NCBI GenBank assembly: GCA_017937095.1
Contig: JAGBEG010000004.1
Location: 124,001 to 188,000 of the forward strand
DNA length: 64,000 nucleotides
Direction of reading: 5' to 3'
DNA from: Roseburia sp.
GTDB taxonomy: Bacteria; Bacillota; Clostridia; Lachnospirales; Lachnospiraceae
The notes under the pieces are model-generated. The model ran no database searches. It saw only the letters and a list, made by a program, of their open reading frames with translations, and was not told the DNA's origin. A program made the position numbers and the translations under genes. Numbering within the stretch: the stretch's first letter is position 1; each line of letters starts with the position of its first letter. Shown here one piece after another: positions 1 through 9,044 of the stretch.

Positions 1-792
1 CGTTCTCCAGATGGAGGACAGACAGGTCGTCTCGGTCGTCATAACGTCAACACCGATCCGGTAGTCTACGCTTAAATTGGACACGCCCGGTCCGACGAAC
101 TCCATGACCTTATTCTTCACATAACCGCGGTCAAATACCTCGCCGATAATCGCGAGTGCGATATCCTGCGGTCCGACGCCCTTTCTCGGCGTTCCCGTCA
201 GATACACGCCGATCACGCCCGGCATATCAATATCGTATGTCTTATTCAAAAGCTGCTTTACCAGCTCCGGTCCGCCCTCGCCGACTGCCATCGTACCGAG
301 CGCACCGTATCTTGTGTGGGAATCGGAACCTAAGATCATCTTACCGCCGCCTGCGAGCATCTCGCGCGCGAACTGGTGGATGACTGCCTGATGAGGCGGT
401 ACATAAACGCCGCCGTACTTCTTCGCACAGGTCAGTCCAAACATGTGATCGTCCTCATTGATCGTACCGCCGACCGCGCAAAGGCTGTTGTGACAGTTCG
501 TCAGCACATACGGAATCGGAAACTTCTCAAGTCCCGACGCACGCGCCGTCTGAATAATTCCGACAAATGTAATGTCATGGGATGTCAGCTTGTCGAACTT
601 GATCTGCAGCTTGTCCATGTTCCCGGAAACATTGTGCTCCTTTAAAATGCCGTATGCAATCGTTCCTTCCGCCGCCTGCGCTTTGGTAACGTCTGCGCCC
701 GTCCTGCTCTTTACCGCCGCCGCAGCATCCGCGCCATCGGCAATCAGCTCTGTTCCATTTACCAGATAAACACCGCTATCGTATAACTTCAT
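1..792 (-). CDS. Aconitase-family hydratase, N-terminal 264 residues (runs off the window)
   Basis: The gene starts at ATG 790-792 behind a clean AGGAGG site and leaves the window at position 1, so only the first 264 codons are visible. The fragment has the aconitase-superfamily SDSHT motif (about residue 155) and a TTETTC motif near residue 256, which carries a likely 4Fe-4S ligand cysteine. Such enzymes add or remove water on hydroxy-acids through a labile 4Fe-4S cluster. It resembles the stand-alone YbhJ-type hydratases more than LeuC or AcnA, but the substrate cannot be told from this part. The missing C-terminal swivel domain would be needed to decide the subfamily. Confidence 0.8.
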   Translation of the reverse strand, partial: MKLYDSGVYLVNGTELIADGADAAAAVKSRTGADVTKAQAAEGTIAYGILKEHNVSGNMDKLQIKFDKLTSHDITFVGIIQTARASGLEKFPIPYVLTNCHNSLCAVGGTINEDDHMFGLTCAKKYGGVYVPPHQAVIHQFAREMLAGGGKMILGSDSHTRYGALGTMAVGEGGPELVKQLLNKTYDIDMPGVIGVYLTGTPRKGVGPQDIALAIIGEVFDRGYVKNKVMEFVGPGVSNLSVDYRIGVDVMTTETTCLSSIWRT

Positions 793-861
793 GAATTTCC
801 TCCTGTCTGCGATTTTCCATCCGAAGAGACACGCCCCTCCTGACAATATCACTTGTGAAAA

Positions 862-890
862 ATTATATAGGTAGCGATAATAAAAATCAA
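862..890 (-). promoter_or_regulatory. Sigma-A-type promoter for the hydratase gene
   Basis: On the minus strand a -35 TTGATT (885-890) and a perfect -10 TATAAT (862-867) are 17 bp apart, about 70 bp upstream of the hydratase start. The -35 overlaps the stop codon of the upstream HAD gene, so the hydratase can be transcribed independently of it. Confidence 0.7.
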
Positions 891-1558
891 GTACTTTTCC
901 GCGCCAGCACGCCGTCCTCAAACATCAGGATCATATCATAGAGCGTATCTACCGACGCCACGATACGCCCTGCCGTCTCCTCATCCGGTCTGGATAAATC
1001 CGGCACCATAATTGTGCGAATTCCCGCATCCGACGCCGCGCGCACGCCGTTGGGCGAATCCTCCACAGCAATACAGTCACACGGCTGTTCGCCGATCTGT
1101 TCGCAGGCATACAGATAGATGTCCGGCTTCGGTTTGCCGTTCTCCACCATCGTCGCACAGATGATCCGGTCAAACTTGTCATAGACGCCGATCCTCGTCA
1201 GATAATCCTTCGTGCGCACCGGATCAGTCGCAGTTGCGACCGCCGTCTTAATGCCGTGTACCTTAAGATATTCCAACAGCTCGTCGACTCCCGGCTTCTT
1301 GTCGATCCCGTGCTTTGCAATGTGCTCCCGCATCAATTCTTTCCTGCGCTCCCGGATCGTCCAGTAGGAAAATTTCTCTCCAAAGCGCTTCTGTAAATAC
1401 GGCGCGGCATATTTTCCCGCAAGGGAGCGTATTGCAAGCGCGTCCTCCGCCGTCATGTCAAAGCCCGCTTCCAAAGCCGCCTGCCGCCAGTACTTATTCA
1501 GCCATTTCTCTGTGTCAATGAGCACGCCGTCCATATCAAAAATCACTGCTTTTACCAT
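887..1558 (-). CDS. HAD-superfamily hydrolase, beta-phosphoglucomutase-like
   Basis: A 223-residue HAD phosphatase/phosphomutase. The nucleophile motif FDMDG puts Asp8 and Asp10 at the N-terminus. An all-alpha cap follows (about 15-80), then the TATD segment (motif II Ser/Thr), a KPKPDIY motif (motif III Lys) and [11 protein letters not shown] (motif IV acidic pair). It therefore probably dephosphorylates or isomerises small sugar phosphates in the cytosol. The start is taken at ATG 1556-1558 behind AAAGGAG; a longer reading to 1591 has no RBS. The gene is same-strand with the two-component genes but 42 bp away from them. The substrate is not predictable. Confidence 0.85.
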   Translation of the reverse strand: MVKAVIFDMDGVLIDTEKWLNKYWRQAALEAGFDMTAEDALAIRSLAGKYAAPYLQKRFGEKFSYWTIRERRKELMREHIAKHGIDKKPGVDELLEYLKVHGIKTAVATATDPVRTKDYLTRIGVYDKFDRIICATMVENGKPKPDIYLYACEQIGEQPCDCIAVEDSPNGVRAASDAGIRTIMVPDLSRPDEETAGRIVASVDTLYDMILMFEDGVLARKST

Positions 1559-1600
1559 ACGCCCTTCTCCTTTCTGTGCCGCATCCCGCATTTGCCAGAA

Positions 1601-3637
1601 TCAGTTTTTGTCCGCCTTCTCCTTCACCTCATCCTGCCCCTGATACAGCGGAAGCTCGATCGCCGCCTTGAACAGATCTCCATCCACGGAAATCGCAAGC
1701 TTTCCCCCCATCAGCGCCGTCAGATTCTTTGCGATGGAAAGTCCCAGTCCGTGCCCCTCCGTCGTCCTCGAGGAATCTCCCCGGATAAAACGCTCTGTCA
1801 GGTCCTCCACGCTGCTGTTCTCAATCGCAAGCGAGCGCTCCGATACATTTTTAATAGAAAAGACTGCCGTCTCCCCTTCCGCCTGCACCTCCACATAGAC
1901 CCTTGTCTTCTCAAGCGCGTATTTCGCGGCATTATTGTATAAGTTCTCAATGACGCGGTAGAGATGCCTGCCGTCCGACCAGATATAGACCGCCTGATGC
2001 GGCAGCTTTGTGACGATTGTCAGCTCCTTTGTCTCGAACTTCTCGTCAAACTCTCCCCCAGTCTGGCATACCAGCTCCACGATATCAATTTTCTGCATAT
2101 CGAGCTTCACATTGCCGGAGCTGACCTTGGAAGCCTCGACCAGATCTTCTGTAAGCTGCTTTAAGCGCTGCGATTTTTCATCGAGAATCCTCACATAATT
2201 CTTCACGCGCTCATTCTCAATATCCTCCAGCTTAATCAGATTCACATAGTTGATAATGGATGTGAGCGGCGTCTTGATATCGTGCGAGACGTTTGTAATC
2301 AAATCCGCCTTCATGCGCTCGTTTTTCGTGCTGTCGTCCACCGCATGCAAAAGCCCCGCCCCGATATTGTTGATCGTCTCCGCCAGCTTGCGATCCTCGC
2401 CGTGAAGCTCTTCGACATCAATCTTTGCCGAGAGGTCGCCCCCGGCGATCTCCTCTACTCCCTTTAAGATCTGATAGTGCTCCACCGCAGACCGCAGCAT
2501 GGCGTATGCCTCTATCCCGGAAAACAGAAGAAGACCTACCAGCGCCAGAACATTCTTATAATAAAATGCGCCGACTGCGAACACAAAACAGACTATCATA
2601 TGCACGGCGAATACTGCCAGTACCTGCACCGTCACGGAACGCTCGCGGAATGTCTTTTCCAGCCCCCGCCCGAGCCAGCACACAAGGCTGTTCTCCCACA
2701 TGACCTCTGCTTTCAATCTGCGCACCATACTCAGATAGAAAATCAAAAACAGCGCATCTACCAGAAAGCTGATCGTACCGGACGCGACCAGAAGCCCCGA
2801 GACATCCCAATCCTTGCCCCCGGATTTTCCGATGAGCATCATCAGCTCGCTTGTCAGAAATACAAATCCCGCGATGAGAATCTCCGTCTTGATCTTATCC
2901 ACATGGCTTAAGTGGATTTCTTCCTCTCCCTCTCTGTGCCCTGCTGCAAGCGTCAGATAGACAAGCGTTAAAATCCAGCCGACCAGACTGATCAGTCCCC
3001 CGGCAATGCTGACCTTGATCCACGGATGCAGTCTCTCGTATTCAAGCATCGCCTCATAGAGATCATCCTGCGCGGGAAACTGCGTATCCACGCCGATGAC
3101 AAGCACGACGTCCTCGAGCGGCCAGTACATCTGTGTGCCGTAGCCGCTGAAAAAGTAGTTCTCAAACCCGCGGATATTCGTGCCAAATTCCTTGTTCTCC
3201 ATATCGTAGAGCAGATAATCTCCCATGGTCTTTGCCTCCATAAGGATCGTCTGCGTATCAAATTCCTCCTGCCCTTCCATATCCGGCTGATTCGTATACC
3301 ACACGCCATCCGCCTTATACCAGTAACAGAAATTGATATACTCCTGTTTGAACTCGTTCGTATACTGCAGATAGCGCTTGTCATCCTCAGCGGTGCGCAG
3401 CGCTCCCTTCTGCGTTAAGTGCAGATAATCGCTCAGATCGTTGCACTTCTGTTCCATGCACTTAAGATAATACCCGGAGCTTAAGAAATCATCCGTTCCG
3501 ATATCCGTCAATTCCAGAATATTCTTGTTCATCAGCGCGACGAGAAGAAACACTGAAATCGTCAATATTATCGTGAAGAAAGAATGAAGGATCAGCCCCG
3601 TCATCTTCATCCCATATCCGTAGGATCGTTTTTCCAT
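1601..3637 (-). CDS. Membrane sensor histidine kinase
   Basis: A 678-residue kinase. An N-terminal membrane helix (about 12-35) is followed by an extracytoplasmic region (about 40-205), then several further helices up to about residue 390 and a short HAMP-like segment. The HisKA phosphoacceptor is in VSHDIKTPLTS (His near residue 453). The HATPase_c domain has an N box (NLYNNAAKYA) and a G2 box (GHGLGLSIAK). It should phosphorylate the response regulator encoded 11 bp upstream. The six- to seven-helix sensor is unusual for the simple two-helix EnvZ type and suggests sensing in or near the membrane. The ligand is unknown; the LCP gene beyond the regulator points to the cell envelope. Confidence 0.9.
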   Translation of the reverse strand: MEKRSYGYGMKMTGLILHSFFTIILTISVFLLVALMNKNILELTDIGTDDFLSSGYYLKCMEQKCNDLSDYLHLTQKGALRTAEDDKRYLQYTNEFKQEYINFCYWYKADGVWYTNQPDMEGQEEFDTQTILMEAKTMGDYLLYDMENKEFGTNIRGFENYFFSGYGTQMYWPLEDVVLVIGVDTQFPAQDDLYEAMLEYERLHPWIKVSIAGGLISLVGWILTLVYLTLAAGHREGEEEIHLSHVDKIKTEILIAGFVFLTSELMMLIGKSGGKDWDVSGLLVASGTISFLVDALFLIFYLSMVRRLKAEVMWENSLVCWLGRGLEKTFRERSVTVQVLAVFAVHMIVCFVFAVGAFYYKNVLALVGLLLFSGIEAYAMLRSAVEHYQILKGVEEIAGGDLSAKIDVEELHGEDRKLAETINNIGAGLLHAVDDSTKNERMKADLITNVSHDIKTPLTSIINYVNLIKLEDIENERVKNYVRILDEKSQRLKQLTEDLVEASKVSSGNVKLDMQKIDIVELVCQTGGEFDEKFETKELTIVTKLPHQAVYIWSDGRHLYRVIENLYNNAAKYALEKTRVYVEVQAEGETAVFSIKNVSERSLAIENSSVEDLTERFIRGDSSRTTEGHGLGLSIAKNLTALMGGKLAISVDGDLFKAAIELPLYQGQDEVKEKADKN

Positions 3638-3648
3638 AGAAATACCCT

Positions 3649-4341
3649 CTAATTCCTCTCGATCTTATATCCAACGCCCCACACCACTTTAAGATATCTC
3701 GGCTCTTTGGGATTGATCTCGATTTTCTCCCGGATATGCCTGATATGCACTGCCACGGTGTTGTCCGCACCGATGGCGTCCTCGTTCCAGATACTCTCAT
3801 AAATCTGGTTGATGGAGAACACCTTCCCCTGGTTCTTTACAAGAAGAAGCAGAATATTGTATTCGATCGGCGTCAGCTTGACCGGCTCGCCGTCCACCGT
3901 GACCTCCTTTAAGTCGTCGTTGATGGACAATCCGCCTACCGTATACACCGAAGCGCCCGTCTCTGCCGCATTGCCAAGCTGTGTGTAACGGCGAAGCTGC
4001 GATTTCACGCGTGCCACCAGTTCCAACGGATTGAACGGCTTTTCCACATAATCATCCGCGCCGATATTTAGCCCTAAAATCTTGTCCGCATCCTCCGTCT
4101 TCGCCGAGAGAATGATGATCGGAATGCTGCTCTCCTCCCTGATCTTAAGCGTCGCACGGATTCCGTCGAGCCTGGGCATCATCACGTCCATAATCAGAAG
4201 ATGCACCTCATGATCTTTGAGTATCTCAAGCGCCTCCTCGCCATCGTATGCCTTTAATACCTCATAGCCCTCCTGCTGCAAATAAATATCGATTGCCTCT
4301 ACTATCTCCCTGTCGTCATCACATACCAGAATCGTCTGCAT
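3649..4341 (-). CDS. OmpR/PhoB-family response regulator
   Basis: A 230-residue regulator with an N-terminal receiver and a C-terminal winged helix. The acidic pocket is CDDD (8-10) and the phosphoacceptor is Asp52 in MDVMMP. The conserved Thr/Ser and Lys appear as ILSAK and EKPFNP. The Trans_reg_C domain occupies about 130-228 and ends with the typical VWGVGYKIE. It is the first gene of a two-gene operon with the kinase. The intergenic region to the divergent LCP gene holds repeated TTCTTAA boxes that are good candidates for its binding sites. Confidence 0.93.
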   Translation of the reverse strand: MQTILVCDDDREIVEAIDIYLQQEGYEVLKAYDGEEALEILKDHEVHLLIMDVMMPRLDGIRATLKIREESSIPIIILSAKTEDADKILGLNIGADDYVEKPFNPLELVARVKSQLRRYTQLGNAAETGASVYTVGGLSINDDLKEVTVDGEPVKLTPIEYNILLLLVKNQGKVFSINQIYESIWNEDAIGADNTVAVHIRHIREKIEINPKEPRYLKVVWGVGYKIERN

Positions 4342-4453
4342 CGCATCCTCCTGTCTGCACCGCGCGCCCTGCGGGTACGCAGCTTTCCCAATGTCCTATC
4401 TGTACTACTACAGTTCATTTTAACAGGAAACTGTGAAATGTTATAGAGGTGAT

Positions 4454-4525
4454 TTCTTAATAACTTCTTAAAAATCTTCCTTTTATCCTTCTTAATTATT
4501 AAGAATCACCGCCCAAGATTAAGAA
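4454..4525. promoter_or_regulatory. Cluster of TTCTTAA boxes, candidate response-regulator sites
   Basis: TTCTTAA occurs directly at 4454 and 4465 (11 bp apart, one helical turn) and again at 4489. Inverted copies (TTAAGAA) lie at 4499 and 4519, and 4489-4505 forms a palindrome with a 3-bp centre. The cluster sits between the response regulator (start 4341) and the LCP gene (start 4603), just upstream of the LCP promoter. Phased direct repeats are typical of OmpR-family sites; the assignment is inference. Confidence 0.5.
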
Positions 4526-4533
4526 AACCTTTA

Positions 4534-4562
4534 TTACAAACAGGTATTTCCAGTGTTATGAT
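4534..4562 (+). promoter_or_regulatory. Promoter of the LCP gene
   Basis: A -35 TTACAA (4534-4539) and -10 TATGAT (4557-4562) are separated by exactly 17 bp, about 40 bp upstream of the LCP start. The TTCTTAA cluster ends 8 bp before the -35, a usual place for activator binding. Confidence 0.65.
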
Positions 4563-4602
4563 GGGTAAAGCAGTGCACTATACATAGCAGGAGGATGGAA
4601 AC

Positions 4603-5655
4603 ATGAAAAAAATGCACAGAAAAACACAGCGCAAAGTCATTCTGCTGATTTTTGAGCTGTTGCTTTTACTGCTATTGGCAGTGACCCTTTTTATTGTGGT
4701 AAAGCTTTCAAAAATACAGAAAAATGAATTAAATCTGGATAATGTATCGATCAACGAAGGTCTCTCAGAAGAGACGAAGGACGCCATGTCCGACTATCAG
4801 ACGATCGCTCTCTTCGGACTGGATAACCGCTCGAACGGCAATCTCTCCAAGGGGCGGAGCGACGTCATCATGCTCGCAGCCATCAACAACAAAACGCACG
4901 AGGTAAAGCTAGTATCTGTCTACCGCGATTCCTATCTGGACACAGGAAACGGCGTCTTTGAAAAATGCAACGCAGCGTATGCCAAGGGCGGTCCGGAACA
5001 GGCGCTCTCCATGCTCAATACGAACCTTGACCTCGCGATTACCGATTACGTGACCGTGGACTTCAACGCCATCGTAGAATGCATTGATCTTCTGGGCGGC
5101 ATCGAGATGACGATCACCGACGACGAAGCCACGCTGATGCTCGGCTACATCAAGGAGCTCAATAAGCTCACCGGAAACGACTCCAAGTGCCCGGCCTCCG
5201 GCGGAACCTATACCTTAGACGGGGTACAGGCAACCGCTTTCGCGCGCATCCGCTACGGCGGCGGCGACGATTACAAGCGGACCGAGCGCCAGCGCGCTGT
5301 GCTTGCCGCGATGGTAGACAAAGCGCAGAAATCCGACCTAAAGACAATCAACGCTTTGATTAATCAGATGTTCGGCGATATCGAGACAAGCTTCTCCAAC
5401 GCCGACCTGCTTACGCTCGCCGCCAATGTTTTCAATTACAAAATCGGCGACACCAGCGGTTTCCCATATGAAAAGGTGGGGAAAAAATACGATAAGGTCG
5501 GAGACGTTGTCATCCCGTGCGATCTTGTATCGAATGTGACAACGCTCCATGAATTTCTGTTCAATGAGACGGATTATACTCCGTCCGACACCGTGCAGCG
5601 CAACAGCGACACCATTATTAACAACACCGGCTTCCGTCAGGGCGACGGCTTCTAA
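4603..5655 (+). CDS. LytR-CpsA-Psr (LCP) family cell-wall ligase
   Basis: A 350-residue protein with a short cytoplasmic N-terminus and one membrane helix (about 12-32), so the catalytic domain lies outside. The LCP domain (about 65-290) shows the conserved GRSDVIMLAAI and VSVYRDSYLD segments and ARIRYGGGDDYKRTERQR, whose Arg and Asp residues bind the lipid pyrophosphate. LCP enzymes transfer wall teichoic acid, capsule or other glycopolymers from polyprenyl carriers to peptidoglycan. The RBS is AGGAGG before ATG 4603. It is divergent from the two-component system and probably under its control. Confidence 0.92.
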   Translation: MKKMHRKTQRKVILLIFELLLLLLLAVTLFIVVKLSKIQKNELNLDNVSINEGLSEETKDAMSDYQTIALFGLDNRSNGNLSKGRSDVIMLAAINNKTHEVKLVSVYRDSYLDTGNGVFEKCNAAYAKGGPEQALSMLNTNLDLAITDYVTVDFNAIVECIDLLGGIEMTITDDEATLMLGYIKELNKLTGNDSKCPASGGTYTLDGVQATAFARIRYGGGDDYKRTERQRAVLAAMVDKAQKSDLKTINALINQMFGDIETSFSNADLLTLAANVFNYKIGDTSGFPYEKVGKKYDKVGDVVIPCDLVSNVTTLHEFLFNETDYTPSDTVQRNSDTIINNTGFRQGDGF

Positions 5656-5666
5656 ACGCAGGCTCT

Positions 5667-5750
5667 GCCGCCGCGTTCGACAAAACACAGCCGCCGCATT
5701 CCAAAACGCAAGCCGCTGCATTCCAAAACGCACAACCACCGCATTTTAAA
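5667..5750. repeat. Imperfect 22-23 bp tandem repeat, four units
   Basis: Units begin at 5667, 5690, 5712 and 5735, each close to GCCGCYGCATTCCAAAACGC. They lie just after the LCP stop codon and before the terminator hairpin. Later units drift in sequence, and no reading frame is conserved. Confidence 0.75.
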
Positions 5751-5751
5751 A

Positions 5752-5808
5752 TACCCCGCATACAGGCGCTTCCCGTCAGGCAGCGTTTGTACGCGGGGTA
5801 TATTTCTG
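5752..5808 (+). terminator. Terminator downstream of the LCP gene
   Basis: A long inverted repeat pairs TACCCCGCATAC with GTACGCGGGGTA (stem about 19 bp with a few mismatches, loop near 5771-5780), followed by TATTTCTG. It closes the LCP transcription unit. Confidence 0.7.
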
Positions 5809-5912
5809 TCCGAAATCCCATATTCTATGTCATATCTCTTTCAACTTTTATTTGTTGGATTCAAAACCTTTAGTACCAGCCAAGCCATTAGAATAGATGC
5901 GAAAGGATGGCG

Positions 5913-6233
5913 ATGATTATGGACAAGACAATGGCAGACCGCTTAATTGAATTACGTGAAAAGAATCGTCTCTCCCAGAGTGCCGTCGCAAATCGTCTCG
6001 GCGTCACCCCTGCCTTAATCAGCGCCTACGAGAAGACCGAACGCAACCCCAGCATCGATAAGCTGGTGGCTCTCGCTGACGTCTACCACACCTCGACCGA
6101 CTACATTCTCGGCAGATCAGCAACAGATCCCTACGCGGCGATTATCGAAGTCAAAGATCTGACCGACGCGCAGATCCGTATTCTGCGGGAGCTTGTAGAA
6201 GTCATGAAGTCTCCCGGCGTATCGAACCGTTAA
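5913..6233 (+). CDS. XRE-family HTH regulator
   Basis: A small cytosolic DNA-binding protein of 106 residues. The Cro/C1-type helix-turn-helix spans about 10-62, with LSQSAVANRLGVTPALISAYE covering the two recognition helices. The following segment has the DYILGR ending common to this family. The start is placed at ATG 5913, about 6 bp after GAAAGGA; ATG 5919 is also possible, and ATG 5907 overlaps the RBS itself. Its stop overlaps the end of the convergent small gene. Its target is unknown. Confidence 0.8.
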   Translation: MIMDKTMADRLIELREKNRLSQSAVANRLGVTPALISAYEKTERNPSIDKLVALADVYHTSTDYILGRSATDPYAAIIEVKDLTDAQIRILRELVEVMKSPGVSNR

Positions 6234-6508
6234 AGCTTTTTTATGATTCGTATTCCAATCGCGCCGATGATTCCCTTATTCTCAAGCTTTGCAGTCCATT
6301 CCGCCTTTTTTTCCCGCTTGCGTCTTAATTTCTCTATCTTGGCAAGCCTTTTTTGAATCCGCCGTTCCCTTTCCTGCTCCTCCTTTGTTCCAAGCTTTCG
6401 CAAAAGTTCACTGAGCTCGTCTCCATCTTCATAAAGGATTTCCCACTTCCCATGTGTTCCGATTACTTCTACCTCTTTGATCTCGTTTGTCGTTTCCCTC
6501 TTTTTCAT
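6230..6508 (-). CDS. Small highly charged hypothetical protein
   Basis: A 92-residue ORF with an AAGAGGG site before its ATG. Residues 1-30 could form a small beta unit (VEVIGTHGKWEILYED). Residues 38-72 are a Lys/Arg/Glu-rich predicted helix or coiled coil, and the tail is hydrophobic and glycine-containing (GIIGAIGIRII). I recognise no family. It overlaps the convergent XRE gene by 4 bp at the 3' ends. The plausible RBS and amphipathic pattern favour a real gene, but the evidence is modest. Confidence 0.5.
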   Translation of the reverse strand: MKKRETTNEIKEVEVIGTHGKWEILYEDGDELSELLRKLGTKEEQERERRIQKRLAKIEKLRRKREKKAEWTAKLENKGIIGAIGIRIIKKL

Positions 6509-6637
6509 GTCCCAACCCTCTTTTGATTTCCAATAGCTGTTTAAGACATTTTAACACATAGTTGAAGCAAACGCAATCTATAAGTGTAGTTATCGTGTTC
6601 CGGATTTCTAAGAAATCAGCGTTTCTTTTTTCTTTTC

Positions 6638-8032
6638 TTATGATCTGCCAAAGTAAGAAACCCCATACTGCCTGCAGATTCTGCGCACCTCGATTACACC
6701 GACAACCGCGGCAAGGACGCCGCTTGCAATATTGCTGACCGCCATGACAATTCCCGCGCTGACATTTCCGAGGTCGGTGAACTGCTGCAGCGCCCAGAGC
6801 ACCGGCACACGGAACAGGAAAACTCGACAGAAATTCATCACCAGCGTGATTTTCGTCTTTCCAAAGCCATAGAGCAGCGCCATCACCGCGGCATTGACGC
6901 CGAGGGGGATCGCACCCATCGCCTCGTAGCGGTAGATTTCGGCAATCATGCCTGCAAATTCTGCGTTATCCCCGGCAAAAAGCGCGCTCAACTGATTCAG
7001 ACAGAGCAGCGACGCGCTCATGAGAACACCGCCGATCAAGATATTAATATAGAGTACCCAGCGGAATGCGCTTAAGGCGCGCTTCGGCTTGCCCGCGCCG
7101 AGATTCTGGCTGATAATCGAGGAACCGCCCTCCTGAAAACCGTTCTGCGGGTTGGTCGTGATACCGCCGATGTTGTTGGAAATGCCGAGCGCACCTACCG
7201 TCCATGAGCCGTAGACCGTGCTCATCGAGTTCACGACGACCTTTCCCATGGCAAACGCAATTTTCTCCACGATCACAGGAAACGAGAGCACGAGCATTGG
7301 CTTTACCGTCTCCTTTTCGAAGGTGATTGCCCGCAGTGAAAAGCCGAAGGCGTTTCCCTTCTGATTCATGTTGATGACCGCCGCTAAGAGCAGAAGACTC
7401 TGTGAAATCAGCGTCGCGAGCGAAATCATATTGATATCTCCGTCCATTCCATAGACGAACCATGCCGTAAGCGCGAGCTTTACAACAATGACCCCTGTGT
7501 TCAGCACGAGAATGCGCTTTGAATTGCCTCTTGCCCGCTCGATTGCAATATAGACGTTATTGAAAAAGGTAATTACCATCCCGAACAGTTCAAGCCTGAA
7601 ATAAGTGCTGCCGTCCGCGATAAATTCCTCGGGCGTATTCATAAGCCGCAGAAATTCCGGCGTAAACGGCACCAGAACGAGGAGAATGGCAGCGCCGAGC
7701 ACTGCGCACAGCGCGAACATCGTGCTTACTCTCTTCTTGACAAGCACGAAATCGCCTGCGCCGTACGCCTGGCTGACTTTGATGCTCGCGCCTACCGCAA
7801 GTCCGCCGCCGAGTGCGGAAAGCATCATGTTGATCTGTGAGAGATACGCCACCGCCGAGACAGCGGATGCACCGATATGGGACGCCATCATGGTGTCCAG
7901 GATTTTAAAAAGCTGGTTTAAGCTCTGGTAGAGCGCCAGCGGAAATCCTACATATAACACGACTCTGCCCATGGAGCCGTTCAGGGAAAAGTCGCGGAAT
8001 TTTTCATCCTTTTTAGAAAGAGCTGCCTTCAT
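6638..8032 (-). CDS. MATE-family multidrug/cation antiporter
   Basis: A 464-residue membrane protein with twelve predicted helices in two homologous halves, as in MatE domains (about 25-185 and 250-410). Export of organic cations or drugs driven by Na+ or H+ is the family role. A segment near 285-310 (NNIGGITTNPQNGFQEGGSSIISQN) corresponds to the start of the second repeat. It is divergent from the AraC-type gene at 8164, which is its most likely local regulator. The short common promoter region is AT-rich. Confidence 0.9.
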   Translation of the reverse strand: MKAALSKKDEKFRDFSLNGSMGRVVLYVGFPLALYQSLNQLFKILDTMMASHIGASAVSAVAYLSQINMMLSALGGGLAVGASIKVSQAYGAGDFVLVKKRVSTMFALCAVLGAAILLVLVPFTPEFLRLMNTPEEFIADGSTYFRLELFGMVITFFNNVYIAIERARGNSKRILVLNTGVIVVKLALTAWFVYGMDGDINMISLATLISQSLLLLAAVINMNQKGNAFGFSLRAITFEKETVKPMLVLSFPVIVEKIAFAMGKVVVNSMSTVYGSWTVGALGISNNIGGITTNPQNGFQEGGSSIISQNLGAGKPKRALSAFRWVLYINILIGGVLMSASLLCLNQLSALFAGDNAEFAGMIAEIYRYEAMGAIPLGVNAAVMALLYGFGKTKITLVMNFCRVFLFRVPVLWALQQFTDLGNVSAGIVMAVSNIASGVLAAVVGVIEVRRICRQYGVSYFGRS

Positions 8033-8163
8033 TCTTTTTTCTTCCTTTACTTTTTGATGCCTCCATGTTATAACAAATTTATATTGATTTATACGAATTT
8101 TTTCGGGTATTTCACTTTATATTACAGATTTTTTGCTTTTTGCAATGGTGCAAAGGAGAATTT

Positions 8164-9015
8164 ATGTCAGACAGTTCCTTCCACGACCGCATCGACCAGT
8201 TTTTCATCGGGCGCATCCGGCGAGACTCCAGCTTTGATATGGGCGCATCACACTATCATCCCTACTATGAAATCTATTACGTACTTTCGGGACAGTGCCG
8301 CTGCTTTATCGGGCACAGTATCTACCTCCTTTTTCCCGGCGATATGGTACTGATTCCGCCCGGCATTCTGCACAAGATGCTCTATGAGTCCAAACGCCCC
8401 ACGGAACGCCTCACTTTAAGTTTCACACCGGAGTATGTCTCCTCGTTCCGCGAAAGCTGCGGTGCGCAGGCGTGGGAGCATATCTTCTGCCGGATGCGGC
8501 TTACGCTGCCCTCCTCCATGCAGGCGCCGTTCCTTGCGCTCGCCGGGCAGCTTGAAGCGGAATCCGCCGGCGCCGATGCATATGCGCCCGCTCTTTCCAA
8601 AAGCCTCCTTTACCAGCTTCTTACCATGATCGGCCGGAGTCAGGACGCCTCGCAGAAGCCGCAGCTTCTCGATCAGGCGCAGACCGCGATTCAGGAGAGC
8701 GCCCGCTACATCTACGAGCATTACGAGGAGAACATCACGCTTTTCGATGCGGCGCGCGCGGCACATATGAATCCAACGTATTTCTCGAGGAAATTCAAGG
8801 AATCCACCGGCTTTGGATTCAAGGAATACTTAACGCATATCCGTATGCAGAAAGCAGCGCAGCTTCTTCTTGACACCGATGCTTCCGTTACGGAAATCGC
8901 CGGAATCTGCGGCTTTTCCGACAGCAATTATTTCGGCGATGCCTTTGGCAGGCATTTCGGCATGTCACCGCGCAGTTACCGGAAATCGAGACGCGAAAAC
9001 GGGGCGCACCCATAA
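8164..9015 (+). CDS. AraC-family regulator with cupin sensor domain
   Basis: A 283-residue protein. The N-terminal cupin-like domain has the metal- or ligand-binding pattern HYHPYYEIYYV and later PGDMVLIPPG. The C-terminal AraC domain (about 180-278) has two HTH motifs, ITLFDAARAAHMNPTYFSRKF and VTEIAGICGFSDSNYFGDAF, the latter the family signature. The start is ATG 8164, 7 bp after AAAGGAG; the longer frame from 8140 lacks an RBS. Such proteins sense sugars or aromatic compounds. It is divergent from the MATE gene, so efflux control is a reasonable guess. Confidence 0.9.
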   Translation: MSDSSFHDRIDQFFIGRIRRDSSFDMGASHYHPYYEIYYVLSGQCRCFIGHSIYLLFPGDMVLIPPGILHKMLYESKRPTERLTLSFTPEYVSSFRESCGAQAWEHIFCRMRLTLPSSMQAPFLALAGQLEAESAGADAYAPALSKSLLYQLLTMIGRSQDASQKPQLLDQAQTAIQESARYIYEHYEENITLFDAARAAHMNPTYFSRKFKESTGFGFKEYLTHIRMQKAAQLLLDTDASVTEIAGICGFSDSNYFGDAFGRHFGMSPRSYRKSRRENGAHP

Positions 9016-9026
9016 GGCGCGCCCCG
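9000..9026 (-). terminator. Hairpin terminator between the AraC and coiled-coil genes
   Basis: CGGGGCGC pairs with GCGCCCCG across a 9-11 nt loop. The stem contains the stop codon of the plus-strand AraC gene. On the minus strand it is followed by TTTTCG, so it best terminates the minus-strand operon that ends at 9045. Confidence 0.6.
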
Positions 9027-9044
9027 CTCTGATTCGATTGGCTT

